Assembly (NCBI RefSeq): GCF_024623325.1
Contig: NZ_JANJZD010000005.1
Coordinates: 124,001-188,000, forward strand
Reading direction: 5' to 3'
Length of the DNA: 64,000 nucleotides
Source: Acetatifactor muris
GTDB lineage: Bacteria > Bacillota > Clostridia > Lachnospirales > Lachnospiraceae
A program made the translations under genes and the position numbers. Positions 7,916-16,889 of the stretch are shown here, one piece after another. How positions within the stretch are numbered: position 1 is the first letter of the stretch; each line of letters starts with the position of its first letter. A model generated the notes under the pieces. The model was not told the origin of the DNA and did no database searches. It saw nothing but the letters and a program-made list of their open reading frames with translations.

Positions 7916-9325
7916 CTAATAAAACATAATAACCGGCGTCCCGATTTCCACCATGTCATACAGTTCCGACATAATATCCGTAGGCGTGTTGATACAGCCG
8001 TGGGAACCGTTCGTCTTGTAGATTTCCCCGCCGAATTTGGAGCGCCAGCTGGCATCATGAATGCCTATGTTGCCCTTGACCGGGACCCAGTATTTTACAA
8101 AGGAAGCATAACCCGGTCCCCGCAGCGTCCTGTTGCGCTCCTTTCCATAGACAAAATTAATTCCCTGGGGAGTCCCCATCCTTCTGCCCGTATTGCCGGT
8201 TACAATATCCGTCTCCAGAATCTGTTCCCCATCCGCATAATAATACATTTTCTGTTCTGTCATATCAATTTCGATATACGTATCTCCGATATCGTCCCGC
8301 CCGCGCACATATCCCTCCTGAAGATATGCGGGAATATGTATCTCTGTTCCTGTCCTTTCATTTTCCCACTGAAGTGCTTCCAGAAGATACTGCATTTCCG
8401 CTTCTGTGTCCAGCTTTGTCCCATAGGTGACATATTTTACCGTAACGATATCTCCTCTGGTGGCTTCAAACTCTTTTTCCGTACCGCAGGTGTTGTAATC
8501 TGCCGCAAGCTGTTCCACCCAGCTTTGAACAGCCTCCTCGTCCACCATGATTCTGCCGCTTTCATCCAGAATCGGACAGCCGTCTGCTCCCGACTTCAGG
8601 AACTGTGCTGTGATATCAGGAGTGAATGCAATTGTCTCTGCTCCCATATCATACACAATTTTACCGCTTTTGTCCGTATAGGCACAAATCTGCTCCCAGA
8701 GCTCTCTCTGCACCTTGTCCGCCGGACTGTCGGAAAAGTCTTCATAACACGCCTCCAGATTCACGGTAGTGACGCCCTTTTCCAGGCATTCTTTCAGAGC
8801 GGAATAGGCCTTTTCCTCGTTCAGCCGCCTTGCATTTCCGTCCACAAAGTAAAATCCGCTCTCATCACGGCAGACAGCCGCTCCAGCCTCCATGGTTCTT
8901 TCTTCTCCCACAAAAGCAAGGGATTCAAAGCTTCTGCGGAGCTTTTCTTCCTCCGCCAGATATTTTCCTGCTGTAATCTCACTGGAAACCGGATTGTTCA
9001 GGTTCTCCAGCCAGTCGAAAAAAGTATTTTTCCGCAGATATGCCTTCAGCTCCGCAGTATAATCCGGTCTGATACCCGCGTCCTCCATCATGATTTCCCA
9101 GGAATTGCCTTCCAAATCCACCACTGTCAGCACAGACGCTTCACACGCATTCACCAGTTCTTCATTCACCTGTTCTATGGTCTTCCCCGTACAGTAGACA
9201 CCGTTAATCCAGGTATTGACAGGAAAATTATTGCGATAGTACAATGCCAGCGCCAGAAAGCCAGCCAGGCTCAACAGCAGACCGCAAAGCAAAAACACCA
9301 GAAGGAAACGAAACATCTTTCTCAT
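7916..9325 (-). CDS. L,D-transpeptidase with peptidoglycan-binding-like domains (YkuD family)
   Basis: A 469-residue membrane-anchored cell-wall enzyme, expected to form 3-3 peptide cross-links in peptidoglycan. One N-terminal helix (FRFLLVFLLCGLLLSLAGFL) anchors it. The middle, about residues 50-330, matches the two-part peptidoglycan-binding region usual in clostridial Ldt proteins. The C-terminal YkuD domain has the catalytic signature IHDASWRS followed by NGSHGCINTP, with catalytic His and Cys in SHGCIN. The gene starts 10 bp after the ilvB stop with only a weak, distant ribosome site, so it is probably translated as the last gene of the leuB-ilvD-ilvB transcript. A biosynthetic link to branched-chain amino acids is not evident. 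Confidence 0.92.
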   Translation of the reverse strand: MRKMFRFLLVFLLCGLLLSLAGFLALALYYRNNFPVNTWINGVYCTGKTIEQVNEELVNACEASVLTVVDLEGNSWEIMMEDAGIRPDYTAELKAYLRKNTFFDWLENLNNPVSSEITAGKYLAEEEKLRRSFESLAFVGEERTMEAGAAVCRDESGFYFVDGNARRLNEEKAYSALKECLEKGVTTVNLEACYEDFSDSPADKVQRELWEQICAYTDKSGKIVYDMGAETIAFTPDITAQFLKSGADGCPILDESGRIMVDEEAVQSWVEQLAADYNTCGTEKEFEATRGDIVTVKYVTYGTKLDTEAEMQYLLEALQWENERTGTEIHIPAYLQEGYVRGRDDIGDTYIEIDMTEQKMYYYADGEQILETDIVTGNTGRRMGTPQGINFVYGKERNRTLRGPGYASFVKYWVPVKGNIGIHDASWRSKFGGEIYKTNGSHGCINTPTDIMSELYDMVEIGTPVIMFY

Positions 9326-9335
9326 ATGAATCTTT

Positions 9336-11006
9336 TTACCTTAAATCCTCCCCGTCGAAGACTTCCGTAATAGAAGCTCCCGCAGGAACCATGGGAAATA
9401 CCTTGTCATCCTCGGGAATCACGCATTCGATTAACACCGGTGCTTTCAGAGCAATGGCTTTCTCCAGGGCAGGTCCGATCTCCTCCTTCTCCGTTACTCG
9501 AATGGCCGCACAGCCCAGTCCCTCCGCAACCTTACAGAAATCAACCTTATCGCTGAGCACTGTCTGTGAATACCTCTTACCGTAGAACAATGTCTGCCAC
9601 TGGCGGACCATTCCCAGCACATGATTATTGATGACAATCTGTATTATGGGAATATGATAACGGCTGGCCGTGGCCAGTTCATTCATATTCATCCGGAAGC
9701 ACCCGTCTCCGGCAATATTGATGCATATCTTATCCGGCTGGCCGAGCTGTGCGCCGATACAGGCTCCCAGACCATATCCCATCGTCCCCAGACCGCCCGA
9801 TGACAGAAAAGTACGGGGTTTCGTATAATGATAATACTGCGCCGCCCACATCTGATGCTGTCCCACATCTGTGGTAATCAGTGCCTCTCCCTCCGTCACT
9901 CTGTCCACAGTCTCTATAATATACGGACAGGACAGACGATCCTGATCGTACCGCAGCGGATATTTTTCCTTCAGTTGTGCGATGGTCTGCATCCACTCGC
10001 CATGCTCCTGAGGAGTCAGATACCCGTTCAGCTTCTGGAGCACAACTTTTAAGTCTCCTACCAGACTGGCGTCCACACGGATATTTTTGTTGATTTCCGC
10101 CGCATCCACATCAATGTGAATAATTTTCGCACCTTCTGCAAATTTACCCGGATTGCCGATGACCCGGTCGGAAAATCTGGCGCCCAGAGCAATCAGCAGA
10201 TCGCACTGACTGACACCCAGGTTGGAAGTCTTCGTGCCGTGCATGCCAATCATGCCGGTATAGCGGGGGCTTCTGCCGTCAAAGCCGCCCTTCCCCATCA
10301 AAGTATCACATACAGGAGCATCTATCAATTCGGCGAAAGCGGCAACCTCTTCACAGGCATCGGAAATGATGGCTCCGCCTCCCAGATAAATATAGGGCTT
10401 CTTCGCCGCCATGATATAATCTGCCGCCAGCTTCAGTTCTTCCCGGGAGCAAAGGCAGACGCGCTCCTGCTTTTCCGGAAGCACAGGCGTATATTCACAG
10501 ACTGCCGCAGTCACATCTTTCGTGATATCCACCAGCACAGGGCCGGGGCGGCCGCTTCTGGCAATGGCAAAGGCTCTTCTCAGGGTATCTGCCAGATCCT
10601 GTACATTTTTTACAATATAGCCATGCTTTGTGATTGGCATGGTCACTCCCGCAATATCCACCTCCTGAAAGCTGTCCTTCCCCAGCATGGGAAGCGTCAC
10701 GTTGGCCGTTATGGCTACCATGGGAACCGAGTCCATATAGGCCGTGGCTATTCCCGTCACCAGATTCGTGGCTCCCGGGCCGCTGGTGGCCATACACACT
10801 CCTACTTTTCCCGTGGCTCTCGCGTAGCCGTCCGCCGCGTGGGCGGCTCCCTGTTCATGGGATGTCAGAATGTGTCTGATTTCATCGCTGTGTTTATAAA
10901 GAGCATCATATATATTCAGAATAGAACCGCCAGGATAGCCGAACACAGTATCCACGCCCTGTTCTTTCAGACATTCCACAACAATTTCCGAACCATTTAA
11001 CTGCAT
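9336..11006 (-). CDS. ilvB: acetolactate synthase, large (catalytic) subunit
   Basis: Thiamine-diphosphate enzyme that makes acetolactate or acetohydroxybutyrate, the entry step to valine, leucine and isoleucine. The 556-residue protein keeps the catalytic glutamate (LTSHEQGAAHAADGYARA), the FAD/regulatory middle domain and the ThDP-Mg motif GDGCFRMNMNELATA near residue 440. I placed the start at ATG 11006 (MQLNGSEIVVECL) because GGAGGA lies 7 nt upstream; an in-frame ATG 51 bp earlier has no such site. No ilvN regulatory-subunit gene is adjacent. It follows ilvD by 91 bp in a leuB-ilvD-ilvB order. Confidence 0.95.
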   Translation of the reverse strand: MQLNGSEIVVECLKEQGVDTVFGYPGGSILNIYDALYKHSDEIRHILTSHEQGAAHAADGYARATGKVGVCMATSGPGATNLVTGIATAYMDSVPMVAITANVTLPMLGKDSFQEVDIAGVTMPITKHGYIVKNVQDLADTLRRAFAIARSGRPGPVLVDITKDVTAAVCEYTPVLPEKQERVCLCSREELKLAADYIMAAKKPYIYLGGGAIISDACEEVAAFAELIDAPVCDTLMGKGGFDGRSPRYTGMIGMHGTKTSNLGVSQCDLLIALGARFSDRVIGNPGKFAEGAKIIHIDVDAAEINKNIRVDASLVGDLKVVLQKLNGYLTPQEHGEWMQTIAQLKEKYPLRYDQDRLSCPYIIETVDRVTEGEALITTDVGQHQMWAAQYYHYTKPRTFLSSGGLGTMGYGLGACIGAQLGQPDKICINIAGDGCFRMNMNELATASRYHIPIIQIVINNHVLGMVRQWQTLFYGKRYSQTVLSDKVDFCKVAEGLGCAAIRVTEKEEIGPALEKAIALKAPVLIECVIPEDDKVFPMVPAGASITEVFDGEDLR

Positions 11007-11097
11007 CTCATTCTCCTCCGTCAATCTTGATCTGTTCCGGGTTACTGTTCCTTCCATTCAGCAGCTGTCCACTGGAAAAAAGGCGAGATTCAATCAC

Positions 11098-12768
11098 CTA
11101 CCTGCCCGGGAACTCCAGCACTGCGCCGCGGTTTCCGCTGGTCACCAGCTCCCGATACCTGGACAAGTACCCTGTGGTCACTTTGGGCTCTCTGGGCTGC
11201 CATTTTGCCCGTCTCTGCGCCAGAATTTCATCGGATACCAGAATATCCAGCTTATTCTCCGGAATATTGATACTGATGATGTCCCCCTCTTCCACCAGGG
11301 CAATGGGACCGCCCACCGCCGCTTCCGGTGATACATGGCCGATAGAAGCCCCTCTGGAAGCGCCGGAAAACCGTCCGTCTGTAATCAGCGCCACGCTGGA
11401 ACCCAGGCCCATGCCGGCAATGGCGGAAGTGGGATTCAGCATCTCTCTCATACCCGGACCGCCTTTGGGTCCTTCGTACCGAATCACCACCACGTCTCCG
11501 GCCACAATCTTACCGCTCTTGATGGCATCAATGGCATCCTCTTCGCAGTCGAATACCCTGGCAGGCCCCTGATGCACCAGCATCTCAGGTACCACAGCAG
11601 AGCGTTTCACCACACCGCTGTCGGGAGCCAGATTTCCTTTCAGGATGGCGATGCCGCCGGTCTCGGAATAGGGATTCTCCGCGGTCCGGATTACTTCCGG
11701 ATTCAGATTCCTGCAGTTCGCTATATTTTCTCCGATGGCAGTTCCGTTTACAGTCATGCAGTCCAGATTCAGCAGATTCTTTTTCGTCAGCTCATTCATC
11801 ACCGCATAGACACCGCCTGCTTCGTTCAGGTCCTCCATATAAGTGGGACCTGCAGGCGCCAGATGACACAGATTGGGGGTCTTCGCCGACAGCTCATTGG
11901 CAATGTCAAGATTCAGATCCACCCCTGCTTCCCTGGCAATGGCAGGGATATGCAGCATGGTATTGGTGGAGCAGCCCAGAGCCATATCCACAGTCAGCGC
12001 ATTCATGAACGCTTCCTCTGTCATAATATCACGGGGTTTGATATCCTTTTCCACCAGCTCCATAATCTTCATACCGGCATGTTTCGCCAGACGGATACGC
12101 TCCGAGTAAACAGCCGGGACGGTACCGTTGCCCTTCAGTCCCATACCGATGGCCTCTGTGAGACAGTTCATGGAATTCGCCGTATACATGCCGGAACAGG
12201 ACCCGCAGGTAGGGCATACCTTTTCTTCATATTCACAGAGCTCCTCCATGGTCATGGTGCCGGCAGCCACACTGCCCACCGCCTCGAACATGGAGGACAG
12301 ACTCTTCTTCTGTCCGTGCACACGGCCGGCCAGCATGGGACCGCCGGAAACGAAGATGGTGGGAATATTTACCCTTGCCGCCGCCATCAGCAGTCCGGGC
12401 ACATTTTTATCACAGTTGGGAATGCACACCAGACCGTCAAAGCCGTGGGCCAGGGCCATACACTCCGTGCTGTCTGCAATCAGATCTCTGGTCACCAGAG
12501 AATATTTCATCCCCACATGTCCCATGGCTATCCCGTCGCATACCGCAATGGCCGGAAACATCACCGGCGTACCGCCCGCCATGGCCACGCCCAGCTTCAC
12601 CGCCTCGGCAATCTTATCCAGGTTCATATGGCCGGGAACTATTTCATTATAAGAACATACAATGCCGATTAACGGACGCTGTCTCTCCTCCTCCGTATAA
12701 CCCAATGCATTGAACAGACTTCTGTGGGGGGCCTGAGCCGTACCCTTTTTTACCGAATCACTTCTCAT
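11098..12768 (-). CDS. ilvD: dihydroxy-acid dehydratase
   Basis: Iron-sulfur dehydratase that forms 2-keto acids from dihydroxy acids in branched-chain amino acid synthesis. Of the 556 residues, the cluster-binding cysteines sit in [20 protein letters not shown] and [19 protein letters not shown]. The C-terminal half has [12 protein letters not shown] and [11 protein letters not shown], both typical of IlvD/Edd proteins. Start chosen at ATG 12768 (MRSDSVKKG), which follows AGGTGA; an upstream ATG 24 bp earlier is less well placed. It lies 56 bp after leuB. Confidence 0.95.
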   Translation of the reverse strand: MRSDSVKKGTAQAPHRSLFNALGYTEEERQRPLIGIVCSYNEIVPGHMNLDKIAEAVKLGVAMAGGTPVMFPAIAVCDGIAMGHVGMKYSLVTRDLIADSTECMALAHGFDGLVCIPNCDKNVPGLLMAAARVNIPTIFVSGGPMLAGRVHGQKKSLSSMFEAVGSVAAGTMTMEELCEYEEKVCPTCGSCSGMYTANSMNCLTEAIGMGLKGNGTVPAVYSERIRLAKHAGMKIMELVEKDIKPRDIMTEEAFMNALTVDMALGCSTNTMLHIPAIAREAGVDLNLDIANELSAKTPNLCHLAPAGPTYMEDLNEAGGVYAVMNELTKKNLLNLDCMTVNGTAIGENIANCRNLNPEVIRTAENPYSETGGIAILKGNLAPDSGVVKRSAVVPEMLVHQGPARVFDCEEDAIDAIKSGKIVAGDVVVIRYEGPKGGPGMREMLNPTSAIAGMGLGSSVALITDGRFSGASRGASIGHVSPEAAVGGPIALVEEGDIISINIPENKLDILVSDEILAQRRAKWQPREPKVTTGYLSRYRELVTSGNRGAVLEFPGR

Positions 12769-12824
12769 TTTCTTCACCTTTCTGAAATGCAATACCTTTA
12801 TGAACGTAATCTATTGACTTCTGT

Positions 12825-13910
12825 TTACCGAATCCGCTCCGCCAGCAGATCGCCCATTTTACTGCAGCCAACCTTCTCACAGCCCTGAGAATAGATATCT
12901 CCGGTGCGGTAGCCGTCGGTCAGTACCTGCTTCACTGCTCTCTCTATGGCATCCGCCTCCCTGTCCAGGTCAAAACTGTAACGCAGCATCATGGCGGCAC
13001 TTAAGACCGTGGCTATGGGATTCGCAATATCCTTCCCGGCAATATCCGGCGCGGAGCCATGGCTGGGCTCATAGAGGCCGAATTTGCTGTCATTCAGGCT
13101 GGCACTGGCGAGCATCCCGATGGAGCCGGTCACCATGCTGGCCTCGTCGGAAAGAATGTCTCCGAACATATTTTCCGTGAGAATTACATCGAACTGGGCC
13201 GGATCCTTCACCAGCTGCATGGCACAGTTGTCCACCAGCATATGCTCCAGCTTCACCTCCGGGTAGTCCTTCGCCACCTCTTCCACCACTTTTCTCCAGA
13301 GTCTGGAAGAATCCAGCACATTTGCCTTGTCCACGCTGGTCACTTTCTTCCGGCGCTTCATGGCGATGTCAAATCCTTTGATGGCAATACGGCGAATCTC
13401 ATTCTCATCATAGGTCAGGGTATCCACAGCCTTCATCACGCCGTTTTCTTCGAAAGTCTTCCTCTCTCCGAAATACAGGCCCCCTGTCAGCTCCCGCATA
13501 ATCATCATGTCAAAGCCGGCTTTGCTGATTTCTTCCTTCAGCGGGCAGGCCCCTGCCAGTTCGTCATACAGCACGGCCGGACGCAGATTGGCGAACAGAT
13601 TCAGCGCTTTTCTAATGGCCAGCAGACCTGCTTCCGGACGCAGATTGGGCGGAAGTTTATACCAGGGAGAAGTGGTGGTATCCCCGCCGATAGAACCCAT
13701 CAGCACCGCATCCGCCGCCTTCGCCTTCGCCACTGCTTCCTCTGTCAGCGGCACGCCGTGTACGTCAATAGACGCACCTCCCATAAGAATATCTTCGAAA
13801 ATAATTTTATGTCCATATACAGAAGCAGTCTTCTCCAGCACCTTCTTCGCTTCCGCTATAATCTCCGGCCCGATACCGTCGCCGGGAATACATGTGATAT
13901 GTAATTCCAT
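12825..13910 (-). CDS. leuB: 3-isopropylmalate dehydrogenase
   Basis: NAD-dependent oxidative decarboxylase of leucine synthesis. The 361 residues cover the whole isocitrate/isopropylmalate dehydrogenase fold: [10 protein letters not shown] at the N-terminus, the substrate-arginine region [12 protein letters not shown], the metal-binding [12 protein letters not shown], and the NAD-binding [18 protein letters not shown]. It is the first gene of the leuB-ilvD-ilvB group. leuA, leuC and leuD are not in the window. A perfect TATAAT lies about 100 bp upstream, leaving a leader of roughly 95 nt without a recognisable T-box. Confidence 0.95.
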   Translation of the reverse strand: MELHITCIPGDGIGPEIIAEAKKVLEKTASVYGHKIIFEDILMGGASIDVHGVPLTEEAVAKAKAADAVLMGSIGGDTTTSPWYKLPPNLRPEAGLLAIRKALNLFANLRPAVLYDELAGACPLKEEISKAGFDMMIMRELTGGLYFGERKTFEENGVMKAVDTLTYDENEIRRIAIKGFDIAMKRRKKVTSVDKANVLDSSRLWRKVVEEVAKDYPEVKLEHMLVDNCAMQLVKDPAQFDVILTENMFGDILSDEASMVTGSIGMLASASLNDSKFGLYEPSHGSAPDIAGKDIANPIATVLSAAMMLRYSFDLDREADAIERAVKQVLTDGYRTGDIYSQGCEKVGCSKMGDLLAERIR

Positions 13911-14010
13911 ACTCTTCCGTCCTTTCTGTCAGACAGTACACTCTGCTGCCTTTTCATCTACGCTTTTGCGTTCTCCGGTTCCAATATTCCGCGCTGCAAA
14001 AGCATTTCTT

Positions 14011-14039
14011 ATTATAATAACTGATTCAGAAGTAAATAG
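14011..14039 (-). promoter_or_regulatory. Probable leuB-ilvD-ilvB promoter
   Basis: A perfect TATAAT on the minus strand (14016-14011). The -35 at 17 nt is poor (CTATTT). The leader contains a small ACGC-AAAA-GCGT hairpin, and I see no antiterminator motif. Confidence 0.5.
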
Positions 14040-14108
14040 CAACAAAATATTATGAAGAATCAAGGGGAAGCATAACAGAAGTGTGATTATATTACAGGAG
14101 AAAATACT

Positions 14109-14393
14109 TCACTCAAACCGACAGGATATTCCGGAATTCTCCGCCGCGGCCGAGGACAAAACCCGCCTCAAGGCCCTGGCATACCCGCCCAGATGCGCTT
14201 CCAGAACGCTTTCATGCCGAACCTGAATCTCCGCCTCCTCCCGCATCTCTGTCAGGCAGTCGTACAGAGCATCCAGATTCCCGCCGTACCATTCCGGAAG
14301 TTTCAGTCCCTCCGCCAGAATCTCATGAAGCATTTCCCTGTCTGTGATTTTTTCTCCGTCTATGACACATAGATACATTTTATTCTTCTCCAT
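14109..14393 (-). CDS. barstar-like ribonuclease inhibitor
   Basis: A 94-residue cytosolic protein of the barstar family, expected to bind and block a barnase-type RNase. The diagnostic stretch LPEWYGGNLDALYDCLTEM aligns with the barnase-binding helix of barstar, and both key aspartates (D in NLD, D in YDC) are kept. Start ATG 14393 (MEKNKMYLCVIDGEKI) lies inside the end of the RNase gene; the two frames overlap by 14 nt, which fits translational coupling. A longer in-frame reading back to 14741 overlaps the RNase gene throughout and is not credible. This half of the pair looks intact while the RNase half is not. Confidence 0.9.
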   Translation of the reverse strand: MEKNKMYLCVIDGEKITDREMLHEILAEGLKLPEWYGGNLDALYDCLTEMREEAEIQVRHESVLEAHLGGYARALRRVLSSAAAENSGISCRFE

Positions 14394-14928
14394 ACAAAAG
14401 TTCAAAGGACTGGTAATGGTCTTCCGTATAGCTGCGCCCTTCTTTCTCCGGCAGCAGCCCTTCGTAATTACCAAACCGGCTTCCCCCAATGCATTTTCCA
14501 GGCGCATAGGGCTCCAGAGATCCTCCCGGCCATCCCAGCTTTTCCGCCTCCTTTTTCGTGATGTAATTGTCCGGCAGATGACCATACAGATAAATGTATA
14601 GCGCCACATCCTCCTTTGACGAATATTCTCCATCCTCCGGTAATGTGTCGTCTGTCTCCCTGCCAGATTCTTCTGCATTTTCCTCCGGGATCTCTGCATC
14701 CTCAGCAGTCCCCCAGTCAAAACTGTCTGCCGTATCGTCATAAGATTCCTTCGTCAGACTTTCTCCCCGGCCTTCCGGGACAGTTTCGGCAGCAGTCTGC
14801 CGTACCGTCTCATGCAAAGCTTCCCCCGACTCCGCCGCCTGCGAAGCGCCATGGCCGACACCGTTCCCGCAGCCGGCCAGAAGGATTACCGTCAGCATTA
14901 CTGTCAATAGTCTAAAATATTTTTTCAT
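14380..14928 (-). CDS. secreted barnase-like ribonuclease lipoprotein with internal deletion
   Basis: A 182-residue lipoprotein: signal peptide, lipobox LLAGC (Cys20), an acidic linker to about residue 105, then a barnase (RNase N1/T1 family) domain. LPDNYITKKEAEKLGW and APGKCIGGSRFGNYEGLLP match barnase closely. After GRSYTE the protein jumps straight to DHYQSF; in barnase these are separated by about 27 residues that hold the catalytic arginines 83 and 87. The equivalents of Glu73 (E169) and His102 (H171) remain but now lie two residues apart. The remaining reading frame is open and the barstar gene follows with overlap. I infer a recent in-frame loss, leaving an RNase that is probably inactive. 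Confidence 0.88.
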   Translation of the reverse strand: MKKYFRLLTVMLTVILLAGCGNGVGHGASQAAESGEALHETVRQTAAETVPEGRGESLTKESYDDTADSFDWGTAEDAEIPEENAEESGRETDDTLPEDGEYSSKEDVALYIYLYGHLPDNYITKKEAEKLGWPGGSLEPYAPGKCIGGSRFGNYEGLLPEKEGRSYTEDHYQSFELLYGEE

Positions 14929-15110
14929 TGTTGTCTCCTGTCAGATATATGGTGTCAAAACCTGTAAATATTTACTTTCTCCAGTCATCCACAAATGTCA
15001 TACAGTAATTAAACAGCATGGAATACTGCTGTATGTACTTTATCAAGTTTAAAACATACTGATAACATGACTTTTATATTTTACATCATCAATATGGAAA
15101 AAACAAGATG

Positions 15111-15141
15111 AAAAAAGACCGGCATCTGAACACACCGGTCT
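15111..15141 (-). terminator. Terminator after yajC
   Basis: Stem AGACCGG / CCGGTCT with a 12-nt loop; on the minus strand the stem is followed by TTTTTT. It lies 66 bp past the yajC stop. The 180 bp between here and the RNase gene is AT-rich and holds no gene; a small ACAGCA/TGCTGT dyad near 15015 is the only structure noted. Confidence 0.85.
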
Positions 15142-15206
15142 CTCATTTCCTATTCAGTTGTATAACAGCTCCTGCTCTCCATCCATCACATCTGTCTGTC
15201 GAAGTC

Positions 15207-15527
15207 TCAGTTCTCCCCGGGCTTCTCCACACGGTTGATGGCCGATTTTTCCATGGGAATACGACAGTTCTTGTTGCTGCCGAACTCTACAATCACCATG
15301 TCATCATTGATGTCAATCACAATTCCGTAAAAGCCCGAAGTAGTCAGCACACAGTCGCCGATTTCCAGCGCCGAAATCATGGCTGCAACTCTCTTTTTCT
15401 CCTTGCTCTGGGGACGCATCAGGAAAAACCACATGGCGCCAATGACGACAGCATACATAAGAACCATACTGATCAGGCTGATTCCCCCCGCCGCGGGATC
15501 TGGCGCTGCATCTAATAAAATACCCAT
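15207..15527 (-). CDS. yajC: preprotein translocase subunit YajC
   Basis: A 106-residue single-span membrane protein of the Sec accessory complex. After a short start, one transmembrane helix (SLISMVLMYAVVIGAMWFFL) is followed by the family signature MRPQSKEKKRVAAMISALEIGDCVLTTSGFYGIV. Start placed at ATG 15527 (MGILLDAAP), which has GGAGG 5 nt upstream; an ATG 12 bp earlier lies inside that ribosome site. It follows tgt by 143 bp, and a tgt-yajC order is common in bacteria. No secD or secF lies downstream here. Confidence 0.94.
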   Translation of the reverse strand: MGILLDAAPDPAAGGISLISMVLMYAVVIGAMWFFLMRPQSKEKKRVAAMISALEIGDCVLTTSGFYGIVIDINDDMVIVEFGSNKNCRIPMEKSAINRVEKPGEN

Positions 15528-15670
15528 TTTTTCCTCCATTCCGACTAAATGTCTGTACCGGTAAACTGTCCGTTCTGCCTTCGCCGTTCGAACCGTTCCC
15601 TCTGCTGAAATGTTTTCCGCTCAAATTCCATTGTCATGAAACCACAATAGGTATCATACACAAAAAAGCC

Positions 15671-16807
15671 TTATTGGTCAAGGGGATTTATTCCTGTCAG
15701 CTTCCGTTTTTTGTACTCCGCAAATCTGCCCTCATCCAGCGCATCCCGGATTTCTTCCATCATGGTATTGTAAAAGTATAAATTGTGAAGTACACAGAGC
15801 CGCATCCCCAACATTTCCTTTGCCTTCAGCAAATGGCGGATATAGGCTCTGGAATACCGTCTGCATGCCGGACAGCCGCAGCCTTCCTCAATGGGTCTGT
15901 CATCCAGCTCATATTTTGCATTGAACAGATTGATTTTTCCCTGATTGGTGTATAAATGTCCATGTCGGCCGTTCCTGGTGGGATAGACGCAGTCAAAGAA
16001 GTCAATTCCCCGCTCCACCCCCTCCAGAATATTGGCTGGTGTCCCCACCCCCATCAGATAAGCAGGCTTGTCCTTCGGCAGAAAGGGAACCACCTGGTCC
16101 AGAATGTGGTACATCTCTTCATGAGTTTCCCCCACTGCCAGGCCTCCCACCGCATAACCGTCCAGCTCCATCTCCGAGATTCTCTTCGCGTGTTCAATCC
16201 GGATATCGGGATATATCGCACCCTGATTAATCCCAAAAAGCAGCTGTTCCCGATTGATGGTATCCTCCAGGCTATTTAAACGCGCCATCTCTTTTTTACA
16301 GCGCTCCAGCCATCTGGCCGTGCGGTCCACCGACGCCTGTACATAACTTCTGTCCGCCCTGCTGGGCGCACATTCGTCAAATGCCATGGCAATAGTCGAG
16401 CCCAGATTGGACTGAATCTGCATACTCTCTTCCGGCCCCATGAAAATCTTCCGTCCGTCGATGTGCGAACGAAAGTAAACGCCTTCCTCTTTGATTTTCC
16501 GCAGGCCAGCCAGAGAAAATACCTGAAAGCCTCCGGAATCCGTGAGTATGGGTCTGTCCCAGGACATAAATTTATGCAGCCCGCCCAGCTGTCTGATGAT
16601 TTTATCTCCCGGGCGCACATGCAGATGATAGGTATTGGACAGTTCCACCTGGGTCTTAATCTGCTCCAGATCCGAGGTGGCCACAGCACCCTTGATGGCA
16701 GCCACGGTCCCCACATTCATAAATAAAGGAGTCTGTACTGTCCCGTGAACAGTCTCAAGCTCCGCCCTTTTTGCCCGCCCTTCCTGTTTTAAAATACGAT
16801 AACGCAT
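15671..16807 (-). CDS. tgt: tRNA-guanine transglycosylase
   Basis: Exchanges guanine at tRNA position 34 for a queuosine precursor (preQ1 in bacteria). The 378-residue TIM-barrel protein has the active-site loop ILTDSGGFQVFSLA, the second aspartate region GIDFFDCVYPTRNGRHG and the zinc site GCGCPACRRYSRAYIRHL near residue 310. The ATG at 16807 begins MRYRILKQEGRAKRAELET. It lies 82 bp after aroC and 143 bp before yajC. queH, encoding the last queuosine step, lies at 52826-53488, so this organism appears to complete the modification. Confidence 0.96.
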   Translation of the reverse strand: MRYRILKQEGRAKRAELETVHGTVQTPLFMNVGTVAAIKGAVATSDLEQIKTQVELSNTYHLHVRPGDKIIRQLGGLHKFMSWDRPILTDSGGFQVFSLAGLRKIKEEGVYFRSHIDGRKIFMGPEESMQIQSNLGSTIAMAFDECAPSRADRSYVQASVDRTARWLERCKKEMARLNSLEDTINREQLLFGINQGAIYPDIRIEHAKRISEMELDGYAVGGLAVGETHEEMYHILDQVVPFLPKDKPAYLMGVGTPANILEGVERGIDFFDCVYPTRNGRHGHLYTNQGKINLFNAKYELDDRPIEEGCGCPACRRYSRAYIRHLLKAKEMLGMRLCVLHNLYFYNTMMEEIRDALDEGRFAEYKKRKLTGINPLDQ

Positions 16808-16889
16808 CTATCGCCATCCTCCCTGTTATTCAGTCTGACCTCACAGCCCCCGCGCTGTGCTTCCCGTCTCACAGACCCGGGGAAGCAGG

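Noticed and set aside
13911..14010. T-box or attenuator in the leuB leader
   Set aside because: No GTGGNACCGCG-type antiterminator, no terminator with T-tract and no run of Leu, Val or Ile codons was found.
14394..14741. Upstream extension of the barstar frame
   Set aside because: It lies wholly inside the RNase gene in another frame, and similarity to barstar starts only at 14393.
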